From Sphingomonas sp. PR090111-T3T-6A (GTDB lineage: Bacteria > Pseudomonadota > Alphaproteobacteria > Sphingomonadales > Sphingomonadaceae): 64,000 nucleotides of DNA. The position numbers and the translations under genes are program-made. The first letter of the stretch is position 1. Every line of letters begins with the position of its first letter. The stretch covers positions 558,001 through 622,000 of the forward strand of contig NZ_AORL01000010.1 of assembly GCF_000383095.1 (NCBI RefSeq). The letters are read 5' to 3'. The notes below the pieces were generated by a model. That model made no database searches and was not told the DNA's origin. It was given only the letters and a program-made list of their open reading frames with translations. This document shows positions 44,150-52,232 of this stretch, piece after piece.

Positions 44150-46917
44150 AAGAACAGCTTGCGCAGGCTGATCTTCACCGTCCGGCCGAGCGGATCGAGA
44201 TAGGCAGGCTGGTAGCTGAGCGGCGTCATCCCGTTCGCGTCGCGGACGTGCTGGCGGCTGTCGAAGATGTTGGTGACGGCGAGCGTCACGCGCATCCCGC
44301 GCGCCCAGCGATGCTTCACCAGCGAGGGCTGCTGGCCGAGATCGGCGAACAGGCGGAAGTTCGCGGTGGCGAGCGAGGAGAAGTGCAGGTCGCCCGTCGC
44401 GGTGCCGGCGCCGCCCGTGACGGTGGTCGCGCTCTCCCACTGGCCGCTGAAGCGCGCGCCGATGCCGTTGTTGGTCATGCCGACCTGAAGCTCCAGCTCG
44501 TGGCGGGGCTGGCCGCCGCCCGATCCGGTGGTGCCGCCGTCGAGCAGGTCGAGGCGCGGGCCGCCCTGCTTGATGAGGATGTCATCGCGGAAGAACCAGG
44601 TGTGGTAGAAGGAGACCTGGAGCCGGCCGCCCCCTTGTCCGCCGCCGCCCCGGCCGCCGAAACCGCCGCTGCGACCGCCGCCGCCGCCTCCACGGAAGCC
44701 ATTGCCGTCGCCGCCGCTGCGCGGGCCTTCGCTGGTCGTCGAGCCGTTGGCATTGCCGCCGCCCGGAAAGCGGCCGAAGCCGCCCGCAGCCCTGAGCGCG
44801 CGATAGGCGTCGATCAGCTTCTGCGAGGATTTGAGCTTCTTCGTGAAGTTGAAGCCCCAGCGCAGCTCCTGCCGATCTTCGCGCGCGAAGTTGATCGGGC
44901 GGACGTCGATGCGCTCCAGATTGCCGTCCTCATCGCGGGTGAAGCGATCGGGGAAGGCCGCCTCGATCGCCGCCGTCGGCGAGGGGAAGCCCGCGATCGC
45001 ATTGCGGATGCTGGAGTGGATATAGTTGGCCGTGACGGTGAAGTCCGTCCCCTTGATCGGCTTCAGCGTCAGCCCGATCTTGTCGACATGGCGATGATCC
45101 GCCTGGAGCGCGGGGTTGCCCCCCGCCGTTTCCGACACGTCCACCGTCTGCCCGGTGCGATAGTCGAACACGCGCACCTCGGGCGTGACGATCACCGGAT
45201 TGCCGAGCTGCTGCACCGTCGGCGCGCCCTCGTCATGCGTGGTGGAGGCGATCAGGTTGATGCCGTCGCGCGGGCTCCAGTTCACGCCGTAGCCGTAGGT
45301 GGTGAGCGTGCCGAAGTCCGACAGATGATCGACCGCGACGTTGAAATTGGCCGAGAGGTCGCCGATCGCGCCGAGGATGTGGTTCTTGCGGCTGGTGAGC
45401 GGCAAGTCGAGGTTGAGCTGGCCGGAGGCGTCGCGCCGGGACAGCGAGGCGCTCTGCACGATCCCGCCGCGCACCGACGTGGAATCGAAGCCGCTGTCCG
45501 ACCAGCCGACCTTCACGCTGGACGAGAGCGGCCCGGCCGGCAGCTGCACCAGCGGCCCGTTGGCGACGAGCTGGATATTGCCGGTGTTGGAGATCGCCCG
45601 CGCCCGCGATTTCTGCATCGCGCCGAGCAGGTTCGCCGGGATGGGGCCGAAGGGGTTGAGGCTCGCGTCGCCCGCATCGAGCGCGGCCTGCACGGCGGAG
45701 ACGTCCACGCCCGTCTGCGTGATGGTGCGCGTGTCGCCATGGTCGACATTGCCGGTGAAGGACAGGCGCCACTTGGCGAAATCGCCGTTGAGGCTGAAGC
45801 CGCCATGTGCGGTCAGCGTCCGCGTGCTCTGCCGGAGCGGATCGGTGTCGAGATAGCGATAGAGCGCGATCTCCTGCCCGAACGGCGAGAAGGGATCGGT
45901 CGACGGCACGAGGAACTGGCTGCCCGGAAGCCCGCGGAGGCTGTCAGTGTCGGTGATGTCGAACGTGCCGTTGACGGTGGCGCTGATCTTCTGCGTGAGC
46001 GGGTGGGCCAGCACCGAGTTGACGGTGAAGTCCCGCTTGGACGGTGCCAGCGTGCGATAGGGCGAGATGTCGGTGACGTTGGGCGTGCCCGCCGTGCCGG
46101 CGAAATCATCGAGGCCCGGCGCGCCGTTCGCCGCCGAGACGGGGACGCCCGCCACCGTGACCGGATGCCCCACGGCGGCGCTCAGCGCGGGATCGATCTC
46201 CGCGCCGCCGAGGCCGGTGATGTTGCCGGTGAGGTCATAGGGGCGGCCGGTGGCGGCGGACATCAGGCCCCGGTCGCTTTCCAGCAGCGAGGCGGTGTCC
46301 TGATATTTGAAGTCGAGGTTGACGCGGCTGTCGCCCCGGATGTGGAGCAGGTCGAGGCTGGCCGTGCCGTTCTCCGCGCCGCCGTCGGTGGTGGTGCTGC
46401 CGCCGCCCTCGCCGGTGAGCGCGCGGAAGCGGCGGCGCAGCACGATGTTCACCACCCGCTGGTCGGCCGAATAGCCATATTTGAGCGCGACCTCCTCGGG
46501 CAGGATGTCGACGCGCAGGATCGCCTCGGTCGGGATGTCGCGGATTTCGCTGAAGCTGGAGATGCGCTTGCCGTTGAGTAGCACTGCCGGCGCCTCGCCG
46601 CCACGGCCGCGATCGCTGCGGACTTCGGGGCCGAGTTCGTTGAGCAGGTCGGCGACCGAGCTGACGCCATAAGCACGGATATCGGCGGGGCTGTATTGCA
46701 GCTCGGCGGGGATGTCGCCCACCACCGCACCCGGCAGGCGCTGGCCCTTGACGACGATCTCCTCATCGTCGGCGGAGGCTTCGGGTGGGGGCGGGGTCTT
46801 GCCGGCCGTCGAGGGTGCCGCCGGATAGGCGAGGGCGGGAAAGGCCGAAACCATGCCGAGCAACAGCGGCACGGAAGCATATAGACGGCGCCGGAAAGCC
46901 GTCCCACTCGTCGTCAC
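44146..46917 (-). CDS. TonB-dependent outer-membrane receptor with glycine-rich insert
   Basis: Outer-membrane receptor of 923 residues. A signal peptide (about 1-30, LLLGMVSAFPALA) precedes EEIVVKGQRLPG and a plug domain (SVADLLNELGPEVRSDRGRGGEAPAVLLNGKRI as a region, about 85-120), then a 22-strand-type barrel ending KISLRKLFF with the terminal Phe needed for outer-membrane insertion. An unusual low-complexity insert of Gly, Arg and Phe lies near residue 750-790 (about 44610-44730). No cognate sigma/anti-sigma or uptake genes are adjacent, so the substrate is unknown. GTG 46917 with GGGGGAAA upstream is preferred over a GTG five codons earlier. Confidence 0.9.
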   Translation of the reverse strand: MTTSGTAFRRRLYASVPLLLGMVSAFPALAYPAAPSTAGKTPPPPEASADDEEIVVKGQRLPGAVVGDIPAELQYSPADIRAYGVSSVADLLNELGPEVRSDRGRGGEAPAVLLNGKRISSFSEIRDIPTEAILRVDILPEEVALKYGYSADQRVVNIVLRRRFRALTGEGGGSTTTDGGAENGTASLDLLHIRGDSRVNLDFKYQDTASLLESDRGLMSAATGRPYDLTGNITGLGGAEIDPALSAAVGHPVTVAGVPVSAANGAPGLDDFAGTAGTPNVTDISPYRTLAPSKRDFTVNSVLAHPLTQKISATVNGTFDITDTDSLRGLPGSQFLVPSTDPFSPFGQEIALYRYLDTDPLRQSTRTLTAHGGFSLNGDFAKWRLSFTGNVDHGDTRTITQTGVDVSAVQAALDAGDASLNPFGPIPANLLGAMQKSRARAISNTGNIQLVANGPLVQLPAGPLSSSVKVGWSDSGFDSTSVRGGIVQSASLSRRDASGQLNLDLPLTSRKNHILGAIGDLSANFNVAVDHLSDFGTLTTYGYGVNWSPRDGINLIASTTHDEGAPTVQQLGNPVIVTPEVRVFDYRTGQTVDVSETAGGNPALQADHRHVDKIGLTLKPIKGTDFTVTANYIHSSIRNAIAGFPSPTAAIEAAFPDRFTRDEDGNLERIDVRPINFAREDRQELRWGFNFTKKLKSSQKLIDAYRALRAAGGFGRFPGGGNANGSTTSEGPRSGGDGNGFRGGGGGGRSGGFGGRGGGGQGGGRLQVSFYHTWFFRDDILIKQGGPRLDLLDGGTTGSGGGQPRHELELQVGMTNNGIGARFSGQWESATTVTGGAGTATGDLHFSSLATANFRLFADLGQQPSLVKHRWARGMRVTLAVTNIFDSRQHVRDANGMTPLSYQPAYLDPLGRTVKISLRKLFF

Positions 46918-47048
46918 GCGAATTTCCCCCACTCGAAAGGCACACGCCTTGTCGGCCCCTTAGCCTCCCATTCCTTCCATGGGATTGCAGGGACAAGCCC
47001 CTTCGGGACATGCCGGAGAAATATTGCGGAGGCGCGTGCGCGCGCCCG

Positions 47049-47822
47049 TCATTCGTTGCCGAAAATGCCCCCGAGCAGCCCACCGATCGCGGCGCCCGCC
47101 GCGCCTCCGCCCAGCGCCGCGCCGACATTGCCGCCGCCCCGCGCGCTTTCGCCGTTGGGCAGGTGGCGGGCGATCTCCTCGGCGAGATTGAGGATCGGCA
47201 TCGACTGGAGCCAGATGCGCCCCGGCCCCGTCAGCGTCGCGAGGAACAGGCCCTCGCCGCCGAACAGGACGTTGCGGAAGCCGCGCACCATCTGGATTTC
47301 GGTGGAGACGTTCGGCTCCTGGATGCCGATATGCCCGGCATGGACGCGCAGCCGCTCGCCCGGCGCGAGGGTCTTCTCCACCACCTCGCCCGAGAGATCG
47401 AGGAACACCGTGCCCGGCCCGGTGACGCGCTGGAGGATGAAGCCCTCGCCCGCGAACACGCCCGCGCCGAGACGCTGCTGGAGCGCGATGTCGAGCGTCA
47501 CCGAGGCTTCGGCGCAGAGGAAGGTCTCCTTGCGGCAGATCAGCGACTGGCCGGGCGCGAGCTGGACGGGCAGGATCTTGCCGGGGAAGCGCGGGGCGAA
47601 GGCGATGTGGCCGGCCTGCTCGGCGCTATATTCGGTGATGAACAGGCTGCCGCCGCCCATGGCGCGCTTCAGGCCGGCGAAGAGGCCGCCGCCGGTGTGC
47701 GTGTCCATGCCGATGCCGTCCGACATCCAGGCCATGGCGTGCGTCTGGCTGAAGAGGCGCTCGCCGCGATCGAGGTCGATCGAGACGGTCTGCATGACGG
47801 TGCCGGAAATGTCGTAGCGCAT
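47049..47822 (-). CDS. AIM24/TIGR00266 family protein
   Basis: Beta-rich protein of 257 residues of the AIM24 (TIGR00266) family; its molecular function is unknown, though the eukaryotic relative affects mitochondrial inner-membrane organisation. Landmarks: GTVMQTVSIDLDRGERLFSQ, MDTHTGGGLFAGLKRAMGGGSLFITEY, AGEGFILQRVTGPGTVFLD and VLFGGEGLFLATLTGPGRIWLQSMP. The Gly-rich C-terminal tail (GGAAGAAIGGLLGGIFGNE) is typical. GGGGAGAG precedes ATG 47822. No clear operon partner. Confidence 0.92.
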   Translation of the reverse strand: MRYDISGTVMQTVSIDLDRGERLFSQTHAMAWMSDGIGMDTHTGGGLFAGLKRAMGGGSLFITEYSAEQAGHIAFAPRFPGKILPVQLAPGQSLICRKETFLCAEASVTLDIALQQRLGAGVFAGEGFILQRVTGPGTVFLDLSGEVVEKTLAPGERLRVHAGHIGIQEPNVSTEIQMVRGFRNVLFGGEGLFLATLTGPGRIWLQSMPILNLAEEIARHLPNGESARGGGNVGAALGGGAAGAAIGGLLGGIFGNE

Positions 47823-47875
47823 CGCACTCTCCCCAGGGCCTGCCGCCCGTCTTCTAGGACGCGGCGCGGGAAGAG

Positions 47876-47898
47876 GCGAGGGGCACGAGGCCCCTCGC
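47876..47898 (-). terminator. Hairpin downstream of phoB
   Basis: A perfect nine-base stem, GCGAGGGGC (47876-47884) with GCCCCTCGC (47890-47898), around a five-base loop, begins seven bases past the phoB stop. T content after it on the minus strand is modest. Likely terminator of the pho unit. Confidence 0.6.
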
Positions 47899-47905
47899 GT
47901 GACGG

Positions 47906-48604
47906 TCAGGCGCGGCCGTCGGCGTCCAGCGCGTAGCCGGCCGAGCGGACGGTGCGGATGATGTCCGGCATCACGCCGTCATTGTTGATCGCCTTGCGCA
48001 GACGACGGATGTGGACGTCCACGGTGCGCGGCTCGATGTCCGCCTCGCGGCCCCACACGGAGTCGAGCAGCCGCTCGCGCGAGAAGACGCGGCCCGGATG
48101 CTCCAGGAAATGGCGGAGCAGGCGGAATTCCGTCGGCCCCAGCGCGATATGGCTGCCGTCGCGGCGCACCTTGTGGCCGACGAGGTCCATCTCGATGCCG
48201 CCATATTCCAGCCGCTCGCCGGCCAGCGCCGGCCGCACGCGGCGCAGCACCGCCGACACCCGGGCAAGCAGCTCGCGCGGGGAGAAGGGCTTGGTGATAT
48301 AATCGTCCGCGCCGGTTTCGAGGCCGCGGACGCGATCCTCCTCCTCGCCGCGCGCCGTCAGCATGATGATCGGCAGGTTGGCGGTTTCGGCGCGGCGGCG
48401 CAGGCGGCGGCACACCTCGATACCGGACAGCCCCTCGACCATCCAGTCAAGCAGGACAAGGTCCGGCGTGTTCTCGGTGGCGAGCAGCAGGGCCTCCTCG
48501 CCGTCGGGCGTGCGCTCGACGTCGAAACCCTCGCGCTCGAGATGCCAGGAGACCAGCTCGGCGAGCGCCGCATCGTCCTCGACGAGCAGAACGCGGCCCG
48601 GCAT
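47906..48604 (-). CDS. phoB: Phosphate regulon response regulator PhoB
   Basis: Response regulator of the phosphate-starvation system, 232 residues. Receiver domain (1-120) with acidic pocket VEDD (9-11), phospho-acceptor Asp53 in VLLDWMVEG, Thr in MLTARG and Lys in TKPFSP. OmpR-type winged-helix domain (about 130-228) with LGPTEFRLLRHFLEHPGRVFSRERLL and VDVHIRRLRKAI. It starts three bases after the phoU stop and is last in the unit phoR-pstS-like-phoU-phoB. Activated by PhoR under phosphate limitation, it binds Pho boxes. Confidence 0.96.
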   Translation of the reverse strand: MPGRVLLVEDDAALAELVSWHLEREGFDVERTPDGEEALLLATENTPDLVLLDWMVEGLSGIEVCRRLRRRAETANLPIIMLTARGEEEDRVRGLETGADDYITKPFSPRELLARVSAVLRRVRPALAGERLEYGGIEMDLVGHKVRRDGSHIALGPTEFRLLRHFLEHPGRVFSRERLLDSVWGREADIEPRTVDVHIRRLRKAINNDGVMPDIIRTVRSAGYALDADGRA

Positions 48605-48607
48605 CGC

Positions 48608-49324
48608 TTATTCGGCTCCCTGCTGGGCAGCGGCGGCGAAGGGATCGGGGCCGCGCGGGCGGTCCATCAGTTGCTCGCCGGTCGCCGCGAAGAACACCAT
48701 CTCGGAGATGTTGGTCGCGTGATCGCCGATGCGCTCCAGATTCTTGGCGATGAAGAGGAGGTGGGCCGACTGCGTGATGCTGGTCGGGTTCTCCATCATG
48801 TAGGTGAGCAGCGTGCGGAACAGGCTGTTGTAGAAATCGTCGACATGGCGATCGGCTTCCTGCACCGCCACCGCGGCGGCGGCGTCGCGCGCCGCATAGG
48901 CGTCGAGCGCGCCGCGCACCATGTCGGAAACGGCGCGCGCCATCGCCGGCAGGATCGCCATCGGCTCGCTGTTGCGCATGTCGGTGAGGAGCGGCACGCG
49001 CTTGGCGATGTTCTTCGCATAATCGCCGATGCGCTCGATCACGCCGGAAATCTTGAGCGCGGCGACCGCGTCGCGCAAATCGTCGGCCATCGGGGCGCGG
49101 AGCGCGATCAGGCGGATCACCTGGCGCTCGATCTCGGCCTCCAGCTCGTCGATCTTGCGATCTTCCTGCACGACGGCGGACGAGGCTTCCAGATCGAGAC
49201 GCGAGAGCGCCTGGATGCTTTCGGTGATCGCGGCTTCCGCGCGGCCGCCCATTTCGGACACGAGGCCGCGAATCTGACCCAGATCGCTGTCGAACGCTTT
49301 GACGGTGTGGCCGGTGGTCGCCAT
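48608..49324 (-). CDS. phoU: Phosphate signalling regulator PhoU
   Basis: Cytoplasmic peripheral protein that links the Pst transporter to PhoR and damps Pho signalling when phosphate is ample. The 238-residue protein has two three-helix PhoU repeats: VSEMGGRAEAAITESIQAL ... ERIGDYAKNIAKRV and the matching second half ending KNLERIGDHATNISEMVFF. The E-R-I-G-D-x-A-x-N-I motifs that bind metal are both intact. ATG 49324 is preceded by GGGGAT and GAG. Remarkably, pstC, pstA and pstB, which normally sit just upstream, are absent here. Confidence 0.96.
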   Translation of the reverse strand: MATTGHTVKAFDSDLGQIRGLVSEMGGRAEAAITESIQALSRLDLEASSAVVQEDRKIDELEAEIERQVIRLIALRAPMADDLRDAVAALKISGVIERIGDYAKNIAKRVPLLTDMRNSEPMAILPAMARAVSDMVRGALDAYAARDAAAAVAVQEADRHVDDFYNSLFRTLLTYMMENPTSITQSAHLLFIAKNLERIGDHATNISEMVFFAATGEQLMDRPRGPDPFAAAAQQGAE

Positions 49325-49412
49325 CTCATATCCCCAGTCGGCACCGCCCAGCCCGCCTGCAAAGGGTGCGGGCGTCAAGCTGGACGTATGGCTTCGCGAG
49401 CGCTCTGCACGC

Positions 49413-49427
49413 CAATTGTTACAATTG
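49413..49427. promoter_or_regulatory. Perfect palindrome between pstS-like gene and phoU
   Basis: CAATTGTTACAATTG is a perfect odd palindrome of seven-base arms in a GC-rich background, 89 bases before the phoU start. It could be an operator or part of an internal promoter for phoU-phoB. It does not match the direct-repeat layout of a Pho box. Confidence 0.4.
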
Positions 49428-49464
49428 CGAGTAGCACGGGATTTGCAACAAGATCTGCCCCGAA

Positions 49465-50406
49465 TCAGTGACCTTCCAGTGACAGCAGGCGATGTTTCGC
49501 ATCCTCCGCCGCCGGCGCGGGGAGCGGCACCAGCCCGCGCGCGGTGAAGGCGCCGCCGGGCGCCAGCGCATCCGCATAATAGCCGAGCAGGCGGGGCAGG
49601 TGCGCCACGGCGGGCGCCTCGCTGGCCTTGGCGAGCAGCAGCAGCGGCGCGCTCGCCGGGTAGCGGCCGGAGACGATGGTCTCGGGCGTCGGCATGATGC
49701 CGTCGAGGGGGAGCATCTTCAGCGTGTCGGCATGGGCGACGGCCTGCGCATAAGGGAGGATGCCGATCGCGCCTGGCGTCGCGGCGACGGCCTGCGCGAC
49801 CAGCTCGGCGTCGGCGCCATGGCCCTTGTAGCCGCCATCGTGGCGGATCGCGCCGTGCCTGGGCGGGAGGATGCGGTCGAACAAGCCATCCGCGATGGCC
49901 GGATCGGGGGCGGGGCCTTCGATCCTGATCGGTGCAGCCGGCAGAGCGGGGTCGAGATCGCTCCACCGTGGCGCGGTTTCCGTGATGGCGCGGGTGAGGA
50001 GCGCGCGGGTCGGCGTCCATTCCGGTGCGCTTCGGGATGTCACGATGACGAAGGCGGTGAAGCCCAGCGGCACGCGCGCGACCTGCACCACGCCCTTGGC
50101 GGCGCAGCGCCGCGTCTCCTCGGAGGTGAGATCGCGGGTGGCGACCACGATGTCGGGGTGGAGCCGCCCCGGACCGTCGCAGAAGCGGGCGATGCCTTCG
50201 CCGCTGCCGCCCGCGCGGACCAGCGGGGCGATGGCGTCGGGCTCCTCGCGCATCAGCCGCTCGGCGGCGTAGGTGGAGAAGGGATAGGCCGCGCTCGATC
50301 CGACGACATGGATCTGGTGCGGCGCAGGCCCGGCGTTCGGCGTGCGGCTGCACCCGGCGGAAAGGAGAAGCAGGGCGGCGGCGAGCAGGGACGGCGTGCG
50401 CGACAT
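49465..50406 (-). CDS. PstS-like phosphate-binding lipoprotein
   Basis: Substrate-binding protein of the PstS family, 313 residues, with lipobox LSAGC near residue 19 that would anchor it to a membrane. The start of the mature domain HVVGSSAAYPFSTYAAERL is typical of PstS, and AGGSGEGIARFCDG gives the S-G-x-G-phosphate loop. The Ser/Asp of canonical phosphate binding are replaced in part (GSSAAYPFST). It is followed after 140 bases by phoU, with no permease or ATPase genes between, so it either uses a transporter encoded elsewhere or acts as a sensor. AAGG precedes ATG 50406. Confidence 0.9.
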   Translation of the reverse strand: MSRTPSLLAAALLLLSAGCSRTPNAGPAPHQIHVVGSSAAYPFSTYAAERLMREEPDAIAPLVRAGGSGEGIARFCDGPGRLHPDIVVATRDLTSEETRRCAAKGVVQVARVPLGFTAFVIVTSRSAPEWTPTRALLTRAITETAPRWSDLDPALPAAPIRIEGPAPDPAIADGLFDRILPPRHGAIRHDGGYKGHGADAELVAQAVAATPGAIGILPYAQAVAHADTLKMLPLDGIMPTPETIVSGRYPASAPLLLLAKASEAPAVAHLPRLLGYYADALAPGGAFTARGLVPLPAPAAEDAKHRLLSLEGH

Positions 50407-50442
50407 GCGCCTTGCCTAGCCCGCCGCCGATCGCCCCGCCAG

Positions 50443-51678
50443 CTATTCGGCGGCGGCCGCCTTGCTGTCGAGCAGGATGGGCAGCAGCACCGTGATGGTG
50501 GTGCCCACGCCCTGCGTGCTGGCGATGTCGAGCCGGCCGCGATGGCGCTCGACGATATGCTTCACGATAGCGAGGCCCAGCCCCGTGCCGCCCACCGCGC
50601 GGCTGCGCCCGGCGTCGACGCGATAGAAGCGCTCGGTGAGGCGGGGGAGGTGCTGCGGCGCGATGCCCTCGCCCTCGTCGATCACCGCGAGGCGGAGCAT
50701 GGTCGGCCCGCCGCGCGCCACCACGACGCGCACGGGGCGCACCGGATCGCCATATTTCAGCGCGTTGCTGACCAGATTGTGGAGAAGCTGCGAAAGCTGC
50801 GCGCGATCGCCCGCGACCGGCGGCAGGCCTTCCTCAACCTGAAGCTCGACGCGCGACCGGCCGCTGCGATCGCCGCGCAGCGTGTCCGCCGTCTCCCGCG
50901 CCAGCGCGACCAGCGACACGGCATCGGCAGGCGCGCGATGCTTGTCCGCCTCGATGCGGGAAAGCGAGATCAGGTCGTCCACCAGCCGCTGCATCCGCCG
51001 CGCCTCGCCCGCCATGATGCCGAGAAAACGCTCGCGGACGGGGGCGTCGTCGGGGCCGTTCGCGTCCTCCAGCGTCTCGATGAAGCCGATCAGGCTGGCG
51101 AGCGGGGTGCGCAGCTCGTGGCTGGCGTTGGCGACGAAATCTACACGCATCCGCTCCGTGGCGCGGGTGGCGGTGCGGTCTGTGAGGCGGACGACGCGCG
51201 TGGCCGGGCCGAGCGGCTGGACCGAGAGCGTCCAGTGCCGGTCCGGATCGCCGATGCCGATGATCTCGACGCTGCCGGCGGTGTTGCCCTCGCGGGTGAG
51301 CAGTTCGGTCGCGGCGGGATAGCGGACGGCGACGCGGACATCCTCGCCCACCATATGATCGCCCAGCATGGCGACGGCGGCGGCGTTGGCGCGCACCACC
51401 ATCTTCCCCTCGACCAGCAGCAGCGGCTCGTCGAGCGCGCCGAGCAGATCCTCGACGCCCGGCGTGGGCGTGAGGGCGGGCTGGATCGCGGATTCTTCCT
51501 CGGGCTCCAGATCGCCGCGGCTCCAGCGGCGGGCGGCGGTCAGCAGCAGGGTGAGCCCCACGCCGACGAGGATGCCCGCCAGCAGCACCACGGCGTCACC
51601 GGCCGACGCGATCGCCAGCGCCAGGCCGCAGATGACGGCCAGCGTTCCCATGATCGCAATCAGCCCGATACGCTCCAT
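50443..51678 (-). CDS. phoR: Phosphate regulon sensor histidine kinase PhoR
   Basis: Sensor kinase of 411 residues. Two N-terminal membrane helices (about 1-45, with almost no periplasmic loop), a PAS-like domain (about 70-160), the dimerisation domain with phospho-acceptor His in NASHELRTPLASLIGF, and the ATPase domain with HNLVSNALKYG (N box), DEGEGIAPQHL (G1) and GGTGLGLAIVKHIVERH (G2). The lack of a periplasmic sensor is normal for PhoR, which reads Pst/PhoU status. ATG 51678 is chosen, with GAGGTGGAG upstream. A Pho-box-like repeat lies just before the gene. The pstS-like gene follows after 36 bases. Confidence 0.95.
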   Translation of the reverse strand: MERIGLIAIMGTLAVICGLALAIASAGDAVVLLAGILVGVGLTLLLTAARRWSRGDLEPEEESAIQPALTPTPGVEDLLGALDEPLLLVEGKMVVRANAAAVAMLGDHMVGEDVRVAVRYPAATELLTREGNTAGSVEIIGIGDPDRHWTLSVQPLGPATRVVRLTDRTATRATERMRVDFVANASHELRTPLASLIGFIETLEDANGPDDAPVRERFLGIMAGEARRMQRLVDDLISLSRIEADKHRAPADAVSLVALARETADTLRGDRSGRSRVELQVEEGLPPVAGDRAQLSQLLHNLVSNALKYGDPVRPVRVVVARGGPTMLRLAVIDEGEGIAPQHLPRLTERFYRVDAGRSRAVGGTGLGLAIVKHIVERHRGRLDIASTQGVGTTITVLLPILLDSKAAAAE

Positions 51679-51699
51679 CAACTCCACCTCGTCCCGCTT

Positions 51700-51742
51700 T
51701 GTGTCGCTTTGCCTGTCACCTTCGTGTCGGCCCTCTTATGAT
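51700..51742 (+). promoter_or_regulatory. Pho-box-like repeats between phoR and the HprK-like cluster
   Basis: CTGTCACCTTCGTGTCGG (51713-51730) reads as two seven-base units, CTGTCAC and GTGTCGG, spaced 11 bases apart as in the Pho box; a further TGTGTCG lies 12-13 bases to the left (51700-51706). TATGAT at 51737-51742 is a good -10 but sits only six bases after the box rather than ten. It could drive the + strand unit, phoR, or both. Confidence 0.5.
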
Positions 51743-51790
51743 GGCCGATGTTTACAGATAAGAAAGGCCGACGACCTATGTGGGGGCTTG

Positions 51791-52219
51791 ATGGCTGAGG
51801 ATTATGACAAGCCGGAGAAATTGCCGGAGGCGGAAAGCCACGGTTCTCCAGCGTTGCCGGGGCGCCGCGCGGCGCTGATGCTCGGCGCGGTGGCGGCATC
51901 GTCGGTCGTCACCATCCGGCCGGCTCTGGCGTCGACGGCGGCGTCCGTCCTGAACTGCCGCATTCCCATTCCCGATCCGGGACATGCCGGCGAATATGTC
52001 GCGTCGGACGGCCGCCTCGTGCCGCCGGAGACGAAGGGCTCCTTTCCGCCCGCGCCCCGCGCGGTGACCGGCGAGGAGGCGAAGAAGATGATGAGCGGCA
52101 TGTCCCCGCCGGGCTTCGATCCCTCGGCGCGGCAGGCTTATGTCAACTATATCCGCCGGCTTCAGCATGGCACGAGCGGCTTCACCTGCTACGCCTCGCT
52201 CCAGATGCCGCGCCCCTGA
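51791..52219 (+). CDS. Small protein with Tat-like signal, first gene of PqqD/HprK-like cluster
   Basis: Unrecognised 142-residue protein. A charged N-terminus is followed by a twin-arginine segment (GRRAALMLGAVAASSVV, Arg25-Arg26) and a likely cleavage after RPALA (residue 47). The mature part is Pro/Gly rich with exactly two cysteines, Cys56 (SVLNCRIP) and Cys133 (GFTCYAS), and a conserved-looking end. It begins the unit that continues 13 bases later with the PqqD-like gene. In such systems the small leader gene may encode the substrate of the modifying enzymes; that is inference. Divergent from phoR. Confidence 0.75.
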   Translation: MAEDYDKPEKLPEAESHGSPALPGRRAALMLGAVAASSVVTIRPALASTAASVLNCRIPIPDPGHAGEYVASDGRLVPPETKGSFPPAPRAVTGEEAKKMMSGMSPPGFDPSARQAYVNYIRRLQHGTSGFTCYASLQMPRP

Positions 52220-52232
52220 TACGGGGATGACG

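Noticed and set aside
43708..46581. 957-codon open frame on the plus strand opposite the TonB-dependent receptor
   Set aside because: Repetitive Arg/Ala/Glu composition, no recognisable domain, and the minus strand encodes a complete receptor with signal peptide and terminal Phe.
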